From assembly GCF_900188445.1 (NCBI RefSeq), contig NZ_FZOR01000041.1, forward strand, positions 1 through 64,000: DNA of 64,000 nt, given 5' to 3'. Under the pieces are notes generated by a model that saw only the letters and a list, made by a program, of their open reading frames with translations, ran no database searches and was not told where the DNA came from. Made by a program: the position numbers and the translations under genes. This stretch comes from Actinomadura meyerae (GTDB taxonomy: Bacteria; Actinomycetota; Actinomycetes; Streptosporangiales; Streptosporangiaceae). This document shows positions 26,132-35,200 of the stretch, in pieces (position 1 is the first letter of the stretch; each line of letters starts with the position of its first letter).

Positions 26132-27154
26132 TCATGCCACGCCGCCCTCGGGGGCCTCGCCTGCCCGGAGGTAGCGGTGACCGAGGGCGGTCACGTGGGT
26201 GCGCAGTTCGGGTGGGGAGACCACGTCGAAGTCGAGGCCGAGCATCCCGAGGTAGGCGGCGATCGTCTCCAGGCTGTCGGCGCCGGTGGCCAGGACGCAG
26301 CGGTCCGCGGCCACGGGTTCGACCAGGCCGACCGTCGCGTTGATGCGGGCGAGGACATGGTCGGCCGGGGCGTGGACGGTCACGCGGGCGTGGACCTTCC
26401 AGCCGGTCGCGGCCACGTTCCGCAGGACGAACGAGGTGTAGTCGCCGCCGGGCAGCGGGGTCGGGGTGAAGGACGGTCCGCCGGGCGTGCGCAGGGTCAT
26501 CAGGTCGGCTCGGTAGGCCGACCACTCGCCCGACTTCGGGTCCCGGGCGACGAGGTACCAGCGGCGGCGCCAGCTCACGAGGCGGTAGGGCTCCACCAGC
26601 TTGCGGCCCGGCGGCGCGGCCGTGGCGGACGGGGGCTCGTCGGCGGCGGGCTCGGCGGCGGTGGCGTAGTCGAAGCGGAGCTGGACGCCGTCGCGGATGG
26701 CGGAGGCGATCGCGGCGAGGAGCGCGCCGTCGGTCTCGGGGTCGGCCGCGTCGGTGTCGAGGTTCTCGGGTGCACGGGACGTGGCCTCGTGCAGGGCCAG
26801 GACCTTGCGGCGCAGCCGGTGCGGGAGCACCTGCTCCAGCTTCGCCAGGGCGCGGGCGCTGCTCTCGGAGATGCCGCCGACGCCGGCGGCCGCGCGCAGC
26901 CCGATCGCGACGGCGACCGCCTCCTCGTCGTCGAGCAGCAGCGGCGGCAGCCGGGTCCCCGCGCCGAGCCGGTAGGAGCCCGCCGCTCCCCGGGTCGCCT
27001 CGACCGGGTAGCCGAGGTCGCGCAGCCGCTCGATGTCGGTGCGTATCGTGCGGGACGTCACGCCGAGGCGCTCGGCGAGCTGCCCGCCCGTCCAGTCGCG
27101 CTGGGACTGGAACAGGGCGAGCAGCGCCAGCAGGCGCGCGGACGTTTGCAACAT
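26132..27154 (-). CDS. WYL-domain transcriptional regulator (YafY type)
   Basis: 340 residues; GGAGAG precedes the ATG at 27154. Residues 1-60 are an HTH_11 winged helix (LAERLGVTSRTIRTDIERLR). The centre is a WYL domain (LVEPYRLVSWRRRWYLVAR), followed by a WCX-like end. WYL regulators sense small ligands or nucleic acids. It is divergent from the epoxide hydrolase-like gene, and the 25-bp palindrome between them is the obvious operator for both. Confidence 0.9.
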   Translation of the reverse strand: MLQTSARLLALLALFQSQRDWTGGQLAERLGVTSRTIRTDIERLRDLGYPVEATRGAAGSYRLGAGTRLPPLLLDDEEAVAVAIGLRAAAGVGGISESSARALAKLEQVLPHRLRRKVLALHEATSRAPENLDTDAADPETDGALLAAIASAIRDGVQLRFDYATAAEPAADEPPSATAAPPGRKLVEPYRLVSWRRRWYLVARDPKSGEWSAYRADLMTLRTPGGPSFTPTPLPGGDYTSFVLRNVAATGWKVHARVTVHAPADHVLARINATVGLVEPVAADRCVLATGADSLETIAAYLGMLGLDFDVVSPPELRTHVTALGHRYLRAGEAPEGGVA

Positions 27155-27173
27155 CTCTCCAGTATCCCGGCAC

Positions 27174-27198
27174 ATATAGGAAGTGACTCTTCCTATAT
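27174..27198. promoter_or_regulatory. Perfect palindromic operator in the WYL/epoxide hydrolase gap
   Basis: ATATAGGAAG (27174-27183), spacer TGACT, CTTCCTATAT (27189-27198): ten-base arms without mismatch in an otherwise GC-rich region. It lies 19 bases from either start codon, so binding would block both promoters. Confidence 0.8.
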
Positions 27199-27216
27199 GG
27201 CTCCTACCGTGAGGGC

Positions 27217-28359
27217 ATGACGAACAAGCAGGGCTCCACCGAGATCCGTCCCTTCACCGTCTCGATCGAGCAGGCCGAGATCGACGACCTCCGCGCGCGG
27301 CTCTCCCGCACCCGCCTGCCCCGGCCGGCGGCGGCCGACGACTGGACGCTCGGCACCCCGAACGGCTACCTGCGCGAGACCGTCGAGTACTGGCGCAGCT
27401 CGTTCGACTGGCGCGCGGCCGAGGCGAGGATGAACGCGTTCCCGCACTACCTGACCGAGATCGACGGCCAGACCGTCCACTTCGTGCACGTGCCGTCGGC
27501 GGAGGCGGACGCGACGCCGCTGCTCCTGCTGCACACCTACCCGGGGTCGTTCGCCGACTACCTCGACATGATCGGCCCGCTCACCGACCCCGTCGCCCAC
27601 GGCGGCCGGGCCGAGGACGCGTTCTCGGTGGTCGTCCCGTCGATCCCCGGCTTCGGCTTCAGCACGCCGCTGGAGGGCGGCGGCTGGACGCAGGCGAGGG
27701 TCGCCCGGACGCTCGACACCCTGATGCGCCGCCTCGGCTACGACTCCTACGGCGCGCACGGCAGCGACATGGGCGCGATGGTCTGCCGCGAGCTGGGCCT
27801 TCTGAGCCCGCCCGGGTTCCTCGGGATGCACGTCCTGCAGCTGTTCTCGTTCCCGTCCGGCGACCCCGCCGAGTTCGAGGGGTTCGGTCCGAAGGAGTAC
27901 GCGGCGCTGGAGCACATGCAGTGGTTCCAGTCGGTCGGCGGCTACAACGCGATGAACGCCGCCCGCCCGCAGACGATCGGCGCGGCGGTGGCGGACTCGC
28001 CCGTGGGGCAGCTCGCCTACAGCGAACTGCTCAACTCGTTCGGCAACGGCACCAGCCTGGTGACGATCGACCAGATCCTGACGCAGGTGTCCCTCTACTG
28101 GTTCACCAACACGCAGGCCACCGCGAGCCGGTACTACTACGAGCAGGCCCGCGCGGAGGCCGATCCCGCGGTGAACACCGCGCCGACGGGCGTCGCCGTG
28201 TTCGCGGACGACTTCCAGACGATCAGGTCCCTCGCCGCCAGGGACAACACGAACATCGTGCACTGGAGCGAGTTCCCCAAGGCGGGTCACTTCGCCGCGA
28301 TGGAGGCCCCCGGCGACGTCACCGCCGACATCCGCACCTTCTTCGCCGGGCTGCGCTGA
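27217..28359 (+). CDS. Epoxide hydrolase-family alpha/beta hydrolase
   Basis: 380 residues. The N-terminal EHN segment (FTVSIEQAEIDDLRARLSRT, WRAAEARMNAFPHYLTEIDG) precedes an alpha/beta hydrolase fold. Oxyanion region HTYPGSFADYLDMI, nucleophile Asp in HGSDMGAMV, PSIPGFGFS, and the catalytic His in KAGHFAAMEAP. Such enzymes open epoxides with water by an Asp-His-acid mechanism. It is probably repressed or activated by the divergent WYL protein in response to its substrate. A TetR gene follows convergently four bases away. Confidence 0.88.
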   Translation: MTNKQGSTEIRPFTVSIEQAEIDDLRARLSRTRLPRPAAADDWTLGTPNGYLRETVEYWRSSFDWRAAEARMNAFPHYLTEIDGQTVHFVHVPSAEADATPLLLLHTYPGSFADYLDMIGPLTDPVAHGGRAEDAFSVVVPSIPGFGFSTPLEGGGWTQARVARTLDTLMRRLGYDSYGAHGSDMGAMVCRELGLLSPPGFLGMHVLQLFSFPSGDPAEFEGFGPKEYAALEHMQWFQSVGGYNAMNAARPQTIGAAVADSPVGQLAYSELLNSFGNGTSLVTIDQILTQVSLYWFTNTQATASRYYYEQARAEADPAVNTAPTGVAVFADDFQTIRSLAARDNTNIVHWSEFPKAGHFAAMEAPGDVTADIRTFFAGLR

Positions 28360-28363
28360 CCGG

Positions 28364-28954
28364 TCAGGCACCCGCCCAGATCCTGCGGAGGGGGCGCAGG
28401 CCCTCCTCCACGTACTCGGCGATCGGGCGGGTGCCGCCGTCGTCGAACCAGGATTCGAGGGCGGCGAAGTAGCCGAACGCCAGTGCGTTGGCCGCGACGC
28501 GGGCCTGGGACGGACTCAGGCCCGCGTTTTCGGCTGCCAGCAGCGGAGCGACCCGCTGGGCGGCGCGGTCGAGCGCCGCGCAGGCCGCCATGCGGACGGA
28601 CGGCTCGGTGAAGAAGTAGCGCACGCGCCGCCAGGGGCCCCGGCCCTGGGACCCGTCCGGGTCGTGCGGCGGCGCCTCGTAGCGGCGGACCGCCTGGAGG
28701 AGGCTGCCTACGGGGTCGGCGGGATCGATGATGCCGGCGACCGCGTCCGCGCTCATGGTGTCGAACTCGTCGGCGACGAGCAGCCCCTCCTTGGTGCCGA
28801 AGTAGCGGTACACCGACGACGGGGAGACCTCGGCCGCGGCGGCGATCTCCTCGATCGTGACGGCGTCGAACCCGCGCTCGTCGAAGAGGTCGAGAGCCCG
28901 TTCCTGGATGGTGCGCATGGCGTTGCGCCGCCACTGCTCGCGAAGCCCTCCCAT
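28364..28954 (-). CDS. TetR-family regulator
   Basis: 196 residues. The N-terminal TetR helix-turn-helix is clear (MRTIQERALDLFDERGFDAV, TIEEIAAAAEVSPSSVYRYF, GTKEGLLV). The C-terminal ligand domain is helical without recognised specificity. A run of palindromes at 28969-29042 lies between its start and the membrane-protein/nitroreductase pair transcribed the other way, which it probably controls. Confidence 0.88.
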   Translation of the reverse strand: MGGLREQWRRNAMRTIQERALDLFDERGFDAVTIEEIAAAAEVSPSSVYRYFGTKEGLLVADEFDTMSADAVAGIIDPADPVGSLLQAVRRYEAPPHDPDGSQGRGPWRRVRYFFTEPSVRMAACAALDRAAQRVAPLLAAENAGLSPSQARVAANALAFGYFAALESWFDDGGTRPIAEYVEEGLRPLRRIWAGA

Positions 28955-28968
28955 GGGGCGAAGTCTAG

Positions 28969-29042
28969 CAAGTGACTCTCTGCTTGAACTTGACTCTCAG
29001 CAAGTCGTACATAGAGTGACTTTCTGGAAGACAGTCACTGTC
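28969..29042. promoter_or_regulatory. Cluster of TetR-type palindromes
   Basis: Several overlapping inverted repeats sit upstream of the TetR gene. CAAG-10-CTTG spans 28969-28986. ACTTG-8-CAAGT spans 28988-29005. AGTGACT-11-AGTCACT spans 29015-29039. GACAGT-C-ACTGTC spans 29030-29042 and is a perfect 13-mer. The motif GTGACT recurs. TTGACT at 28990 could be a -35 element for the rightward genes. Confidence 0.65.
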
Positions 29043-29111
29043 TGAAAGCGCCTCCGCCGGTGCGCCGCCGGTCCGGGCGCGGACAGACCCGGCATGACGA
29101 GGAGTTCTGGG

Positions 29112-29567
29112 ATGGCAGTGCAAGCGACCGGAGCGTCGCGGCCCCGGGCGGCGATCACGGTGATGTGGGGCGGGCTCGCCCTCACGATCGTCGCGACGGT
29201 GTATCCGCTGGTCGATCTCGGTACGACGCACGTCCTGGCCGACCACGTCCGGGCGACGTACCCGGCCTATGACTCCGGGGAGGTCGACGCGGCCGTCACG
29301 GCCTATCTGGCGATCTTGTCCGTGGTGGGCGTGCTGGGGGTCCTCGGCTGGCTCGGCACGATGTGGGCGGTCCGCGGCCGCAGGGCCTGGGCGCCCTGGG
29401 CGGCGTCCGGGGTCTGGCTGGCCGCCGCCTGCCTCGCGCTCACCGGTCTGACCGTGAAGGACACCTCGGGCGAGGTGGGCCTGGCGCCGCCGCTCGCGTG
29501 GCTCCAGGTACTCCCCTGCGTGCCGGGGCTGGTGGCCGTGGTGCTGCTCTGGAGGAGGAGCCGATGA
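29112..29567 (+). CDS. Four-helix membrane protein
   Basis: 151 residues from the ATG at 29112 (GAGGAG eight bases upstream; the in-frame ATG at 29094 lacks a ribosome site). There are four hydrophobic helices (ITVMWGGLALTIVATVYPL, AYLAILSVVGVLGVLGWL, AASGVWLAAACLALTGL, VPGLVAVVLLW). No family is recognised. The stop overlaps the next start (ATGA), linking it to the nitroreductase-like protein. Confidence 0.65.
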   Translation: MAVQATGASRPRAAITVMWGGLALTIVATVYPLVDLGTTHVLADHVRATYPAYDSGEVDAAVTAYLAILSVVGVLGVLGWLGTMWAVRGRRAWAPWAASGVWLAAACLALTGLTVKDTSGEVGLAPPLAWLQVLPCVPGLVAVVLLWRRSR

Positions 29568-30064
29568 CCTCCCGCGGAGTCGCCGGCGTCTTGCGGCAGC
29601 TCGGCGGGGCGAAGCGGCGCATGTACCGCGGCGGGCGCCCGTCCGGCCCGATGCGGCTGTGGAACCGGTTCGACGCGCTGCTGTACGCCACCGGCTGGGT
29701 GCGTCCCGCCCACACCGCCGTGCTGCGGGTGCGCGGGCGGCGCTCCGGCCGGGACACCGCCGTCCCCGTCGCCGTCGCGGACGTCGGCGGCGCGGAGTAC
29801 CTGGTCTCGATGCTCGGACCGGACGCGAACTGGGTGCTCAACGTGGAGGCGGCGGGCCGGACCGCCGTGCTGGGACGGCGCGGCCGCGACGTCCCGGTAC
29901 GGCTCGAACCCGTCCCGCCCGAGGACCGGGCGCCGATCCTGCGCCGCTACGCCGCCGTCGCCCCCGGAGCGCGCCCGCACCTGCGCCTCGGCCCGGCGGC
30001 CCCGCTCGGCGAGTTCGCACGCATCGCCGAGGAGCACCCCGTGTACCGCATCCGGGAGCGCTGA
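29564..30064 (+). CDS. F420-type (deazaflavin) nitroreductase-like protein
   Basis: 166 residues, ATG overlapping the previous stop. It resembles the split-barrel deazaflavin-dependent nitroreductase (DDN/F420H2-dependent quinone reductase) group: RLWNRFDALLYATGWVRPA, VLRVRGRRSGRDTAVPV and EYLVSMLGPDANWVLNVEAA, GRTAVLGRRG. These use reduced F420 to reduce quinones or nitro compounds, consistent with an actinomycete. Co-translation with the membrane protein and proximity to a TetR suggest an inducible redox or detoxification pair. Confidence 0.8.
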   Translation: MTSRGVAGVLRQLGGAKRRMYRGGRPSGPMRLWNRFDALLYATGWVRPAHTAVLRVRGRRSGRDTAVPVAVADVGGAEYLVSMLGPDANWVLNVEAAGRTAVLGRRGRDVPVRLEPVPPEDRAPILRRYAAVAPGARPHLRLGPAAPLGEFARIAEEHPVYRIRER

Positions 30065-30084
30065 CGACGGCGGGGGCGACTCAC

Positions 30085-30101
30085 TACCTCGAATCGAGGT
30101 A
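30085..30101 (+). promoter_or_regulatory. PadR operator before the EamA-PadR gene
   Basis: TACCTCGA-A-TCGAGGTA is a perfect 17-bp palindrome ending 11 bases before the ATG at 30113. It has the form of PadR-binding sites and lies before a gene that encodes its own PadR domain, so autorepression is likely. Confidence 0.8.
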
Positions 30102-30112
30102 CTCTCTCCCCC

Positions 30113-31585
30113 ATGCCTCGTGCTTGGACGAACGGTCTGCTCGCCGCGTGGGTCACGACGACGCTGGGCGTGCCGTTCCTGCTGATCTCCATCGCCGGGC
30201 GCGCGCTGCCGGCGGACGTGCTCGCCTGCGTCCGGTTCGGGCTCGGCTGCGCGACCCTGCTCGCGGTGATGGCGGTGCGCCGCGGGGCGGCGTCCTCGCT
30301 GGCGGCGATGGGACGCCTGCTGCGGGCCAGCCCGGTCGAGATGCTCGTGGTGGGGGTGTGCAGCGCGGCACTGCCGTCCGTGCTGATCACGGTGGGCGAG
30401 CATCACGTGCCCACCGGTGTGGTGTCGCTGCTGCTGGCGGGCACGCCCGTCTGGGTGGCGGTCGGCGGCCACGTCGTGCTGCCGGACGAGCGGCTGAAGG
30501 CGCGGCAGGTGGCATGCCTCGCCCTGGCGCTCGGAGGTCTCGCGGTGCTGACGACAGGCGGGTCCCTCAAGGGGGCGTCGCCGTGGGCGCTGCTTCCCGT
30601 GGCGGCCGCGATGAGTTACGCGGTCGGCAACCTGCTGGTGCGCGCCCGGCTCCGCAAGACCGACCCGCTCACCCTCACCTGCACGCAGATGCTGGTCGCG
30701 ACCGCCGCCTCCGCGCCGTTCGCCCTCGCCCACGCGACGCGCCCCGATGGATCGCTCGGGCCGTGGCTCGCCGCGCTGGTCCTGGGTGTGGCCTGTTCCG
30801 GACTGGGCTGGTTGGCCAATACGGTGTTGATACAGCGGGTGGACGCCGTGCGGGCCTCTCTGGTGTCCTTCGCGGCACCGCTGGTCTCCGTGCTGCTCGG
30901 GGTGGTCGTCCTGGACGAGCGCCTGTCGCCGGCGCGGCTGGCGGCGGCCGGTGTCGTGCTCTCCGCCGTCGCGGCGTACGGGCTGGTGTCGCGCCCGGGC
31001 TTCCGGGGGCCGTTCGCGCGAAAGGGGCAGGCCATGCTCGAGACCGCCGTCCTCGGCTTCCTCGCCGAGCGTCCGATGCACGCGTTCGAGCTGCGGAAGC
31101 AGATCACGGCGCTGATGGGGCACGTCCGCCCGGTCAGCGACGGGTCCCTGTATCCGGCGGTGCGCCGGCTGGAGGAGCGGGGGCTGCTGACCCGGCGGGT
31201 CGAGCCCGGTTCGCGCGGGCCGGCGCGGTACGTGCTCGCGCTGACCGACGACGGCCGCGCCGAGCTGCGCCGCCGCCTCGCCGATCCCGACGACGTCGAG
31301 ATCACCGACCGCAACCGGTACTTCACGATCCTGGCGTTCCTGCACCTGCTGCCCTCGGCGGCGGGCAGGGCGGAGGTCCTGCGGCGGCGGCTGGCCTTCC
31401 TGGACGACCCGAAGCGCGGGTTCTTCGTGACCGGAGACCGCGCGCTGCGACAGGACGAACTGGACTCGCCCTTCCGGGCCGGGATCCAGCACATCGCCCG
31501 CGTCACCTCGTCGGCCGAGCGCGCCTGGCTCGCCGAGACGCTCGCCGCGCTGGAAACGGGGAAGACCCCGGCGGCCGGGGGATGA
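30113..31585 (+). CDS. EamA/DMT transporter fused in frame to a PadR regulator
   Basis: 490 residues. Residues 1-300 are a ten-helix EamA transporter in two repeats (LLAAWVTTTLGVPFLLISI, VSLLLAGTPVWVAVGGHVVL, LLPVAAAMSYAVGNLLV, ASLVSFAAPLVSVLLGVVVL). From residue 308 a complete PadR begins (MLETAVLGFLAERPMHAFEL, SDGSLYPAVRRLEERGLL, RGPARYVLALTDDG) with its C-terminal dimer helices. No stop separates them. The ATG at 31034 has AAGGGG nine bases upstream, so a free PadR may also be made by internal initiation. The palindrome at 30085-30101 is the likely operator. Confidence 0.85.
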   Translation: MPRAWTNGLLAAWVTTTLGVPFLLISIAGRALPADVLACVRFGLGCATLLAVMAVRRGAASSLAAMGRLLRASPVEMLVVGVCSAALPSVLITVGEHHVPTGVVSLLLAGTPVWVAVGGHVVLPDERLKARQVACLALALGGLAVLTTGGSLKGASPWALLPVAAAMSYAVGNLLVRARLRKTDPLTLTCTQMLVATAASAPFALAHATRPDGSLGPWLAALVLGVACSGLGWLANTVLIQRVDAVRASLVSFAAPLVSVLLGVVVLDERLSPARLAAAGVVLSAVAAYGLVSRPGFRGPFARKGQAMLETAVLGFLAERPMHAFELRKQITALMGHVRPVSDGSLYPAVRRLEERGLLTRRVEPGSRGPARYVLALTDDGRAELRRRLADPDDVEITDRNRYFTILAFLHLLPSAAGRAEVLRRRLAFLDDPKRGFFVTGDRALRQDELDSPFRAGIQHIARVTSSAERAWLAETLAALETGKTPAAGG

Positions 31586-31597
31586 CATGATCGGCGG

Positions 31598-32227
31598 ATG
31601 CCGATCGAGCCGCACCTGCTCGCCGTGTTCACGGCGACCACGATCGTCGCGCTGATCACTCCGGGGCCCGACATGCTGTTCGTGATGGGGTGCGGCGTGC
31701 GCGGCGGCGCCCGCGCCGGGCTGCTGGCCACGGTCGGCGTGATCACGGGCGACGCGCTGTACGTCGTCGCCGCCGCGGCCGGGCTCGCGGTGCTGCTGAC
31801 GGCGTTCCCGGTCGTGTTCACGGTGATACGGATCGCCGGGGCCGCCTACCTGATCTACCTCGGCGTGCAGATGATCCGGAGGCGCAAGGACGGCCAGGCC
31901 GACGACCTGGCCGGCGGCGGGATGCGGGGGCGGCGCGCCTTCCTCAACGGCGTGGTGTCGTCCATGGCGAACCCGCAGACGTTCACGTTCATGGTCGCCT
32001 TCCTGCCCCAGTTCATCAGCCCCGCGGCGGGGCCCGTCTGGCTCCAGTTCGCCATCCTGGGCGCCATCCTGATCGTCCTGGAGTTCCTGGCGGACGGAAC
32101 GGTCGGCGTCCTGGCCGGGCGGATCGGCGGCTGGCTTCGCCGGCGCCAGGCGGTGCGCCGCAGGATCGACGCCGCGACCGGGAGCGTGTTCATCGGCCTG
32201 GGCGTCACCCTCGCGGCGGAGCACTGA
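31598..32227 (+). CDS. LysE-family translocator
   Basis: 209 residues, six helices. It has the family start LLAVFTATTIVALITPGPDM with the G-P-D motif, then GARAGLLATVGVITGDALYV, AAYLIYLGVQMIR and FLNGVVSSMANPQTFTFMVA. LysE/RhtB proteins export amino acids or their derivatives. It lies 12 bases after the EamA-PadR gene and is probably co-transcribed under the same PadR operator, giving two exporters with one regulator. Confidence 0.9.
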   Translation: MPIEPHLLAVFTATTIVALITPGPDMLFVMGCGVRGGARAGLLATVGVITGDALYVVAAAAGLAVLLTAFPVVFTVIRIAGAAYLIYLGVQMIRRRKDGQADDLAGGGMRGRRAFLNGVVSSMANPQTFTFMVAFLPQFISPAAGPVWLQFAILGAILIVLEFLADGTVGVLAGRIGGWLRRRQAVRRRIDAATGSVFIGLGVTLAAEH

Positions 32228-32254
32228 CCGGGTCGGCCCGGCCCGATCGACGGG

Positions 32255-35200
32255 TCAGCGGCCCTGGTGGGTGTAGGCCGCCCAGGAGTACACGTCGTAC
32301 AGGGGGCCGTCCGGGTCGCCCTCGTCCTCTTCCATCGCGAGGAGCAACTGATCGGCCATGCCCTCCGGCGCCTCGCGGGACGGGTCGAGCATCCAGAGCT
32401 GCGCCGCCCGCAGAGCGTCGCGGGGGGACAGCCCCCGATGGAGATGCCGGTAGTAGACGAACATGAGCAGGGACGCCGCCCGGTCGGGGATCTTCCATCG
32501 CGAGCCCACGGCGGTGACCGGGCCCGCGGCGAGGATGGCCGTCGACAGGGTGAGCGCCTCGTCGTAGTCGCCCACGGCGAGGTCGCTGACGCAGGCGGCC
32601 GCGGTGACCCGGCCGCCCGGCGCGGCGGGGTCGCGGCCGTGCGCGGTCCGCAGGATCCGCTCGATCGTCAGCGGCTGGCCGCCCGCCAGGTGGAAGAACG
32701 CCGCCGTCGGCTCGTCCCCGGCGAAGGCGTGGCAGGCCAGGTGGACGTCCGACGCCCCCGGGCGGCCCGGCGCCGGGAAGCCTTCCAGCACCTCGTCCGG
32801 AGTGCCGTCGCCCGAGCGCCCGGTGAGGTCCTCGTCGCCGAGGAGGCGCGCCCCGGGGAAGAAGTGGCGACGTATCTCCTTGCATTCGATGGGGGCGTAG
32901 TAGAGGGTCCCGGACGTGTCGCTGACGATCAGCGGGTCGTCCCCGACCGGGCGGACGGGCCGCTGGGCGACGTCCACGAGCTGGCGTCCTGACACGGCGT
33001 AGGAGAAGACCGCGTCGGCGCAGGCGTAGCGCGGCGGGCCCTCCTCGCGGGGGCGCCGGCGGGCAGCGTGCCATGGCACGACGCTCAGCCTTCCCACCGG
33101 GACGAGCACCAGCCGCGGCTCCCGGCCCGGCCACTGGTCCGCGCAGAGCCGGAGCAGCGGCCGCATCACGGCCGTATGGGCCCAGTCGCACAGTGCGTCC
33201 AGGACCCGCCGCCAGCGGTTGGACGCTATGGCGTCGCGGTCGGCGAGTTCCTCGGGGGTCATGGACTGCACCGCGTTGCTCGCGTCGATGTACTCGTCCA
33301 GGATGCCGCTGTACTCGTCCATCAGGAGCGGCATCGAGAGCGGGAGCAGCCGGCCGTCCGCGGTGACGACGATGCCGGTGCCCGCTCTGCCCGGTACCGG
33401 CGGCAGCAGGTAGACCATCGCGTCGGCACCGGTCGCGGCCAGCGCCCGCGCGATGTCCGCCGTGGACGGCGGGTTGAGCAGGCGGGTCTCCGCTGAGCCG
33501 CCGGCGAGCGCGGCCAGCGCCCGGCGGCCCAGCTCGGACGGGACGGCCAGCGCGCCCTGCGCCGTGAGCAGCTCCGTCAGGTCCTGGCCGCGCTCCCACG
33601 GCCGGGTGCCGTACGCGTCGGGGGCGGCGCGCCATTCTGCGGCGAGCGGGCCGTGACCCGCGTCCGCCAGCAGGGACGGCACGTCGGCCGCGGAGGTCGC
33701 GGCGTGCAGGACGAGCCCCCGCCCGAGCTCCAGGGCGGTCACCGCGCCGCCGAGGTCGCCGTCCCGCACGTGCCAGTCGACGATCTGCTCCGCCTGCGAG
33801 TAGACCGCCCGCGCACGGGTGAGGGCCTGCCCGGTCCCCGTCTGGAGCAGGACGGCCTTGCCGTGCGCCCGCAGCGCCGCGAGACCGGCCTCGCGCGCGG
33901 CGTCGTGGCGCCCCTCCTCCCGGCGCGTCATGGCGAGCAGCATCCGCATCCCGGCCTCGATGTCGGGGTTGGGCCGCACGCCGGGATCCGCCAGCAGCCC
34001 TTCCAGCCGGGACGCGGCCTCGGCGTACCAGCCGGGGTCGCGGGTGAGCCCCCCGAGCGCGTACCGCGCGGCGGCGGCGAAGATCGCCAGCCGGAGCAGG
34101 GCGTTCGCGTCGCCCGTCCCCTCGTCCAGGCCGAGATCGGCGATCCGCATGGCCTCCTTGGCCGCCGTCCGGTCCTGCGTGCCCATCGCGATGAGCAGGT
34201 GCCCGCTGGCGGCGCGCACCAGCGTGTACGGCCGGGCCGGATGGCCGGGCGGCTGCTCGGCCAGGCCGGCGCTCAGATGATCCGCCGCCTCCAGGAGCGC
34301 GGCCGCGCCGCCGCCGCGGCCCGTCAGCCCGTGCACGATCATTCCGGTGCCGAGCTCGGTCCGCATGCGCGCCCGGTGCGGGTGCGATTCGGGCAGGGAG
34401 TCCAGCGCGGCGCGCATCTCCGCCACGCCGCGGCCGACGAGTTCGGCCCCGTCGCCGAACGCCCCGCGGACGATGTCGACCCCGGCCCGGCCCGCCCGGA
34501 GCAGCGCCGGCGAGTCGGGCGAGAAGTGGTCCTCGTCCGCGCCGGACCGCCGGAAGTACTCCGCGACGATCTCGCGGTAGTGCTCGGCGGCCCGCAGGTC
34601 CTCCAGGTCGCGGCTCTCGTTGTAGCGCCGCGTCAGCGCGCCCGCGAGGGACTCGGCCACGGTCACCCGGTCCCGGTCGTCCGGGGGAAGCTCCCGGTAC
34701 GCCGCCGTCAGGTGCCCGATCCCCTCGGCGAGGCCCGCGTCGTTCTGGCAGAGCATGATGCCGAGCGCGGCCCGTGTCCATTCCCGCCGCTCGGAGCCGG
34801 GGTCGTCGAGGGCCGCGCGCAGCAGGCCGATCGCGGTGGCGGTGTCGGCCGAGGACATGTCGTACGCCGACCGGGTCATCAGCCCGATCGCCACGTTCCG
34901 GATGAGCACGTCGCCGGGCGGGGTGCCGATGGGCAGCGTCTCCAGGGCGCGGGTCAGCCACGGCCCCGCGGCCCGCAGATCGGCCGCGTTCGAGGTGGCC
35001 TGGCCGCGCGCCGTGAGCAGCACCCCGATCAGGGCCGCGACGGTCGAGCACGCGTCCGGGTCGTCCCGCCAGTCGGGCTCGACCTCGATGAGCACGGCCG
35101 CGGCCCGCTCGATGTCGGCGAGGTCGGCGGCGCGGCCGCGGCGCGAGCGGGGCAGCCGGTCGTGCAGGGCGATCCCGAGCATGAGGCCGCTCAGCGTCCG

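Noticed and set aside
29303-32224. 973-residue open frame on the - strand
   Set aside because: Antisense to the nitroreductase-like, EamA-PadR and LysE genes; Gly/Arg/His/Gln-rich with no fold pattern.
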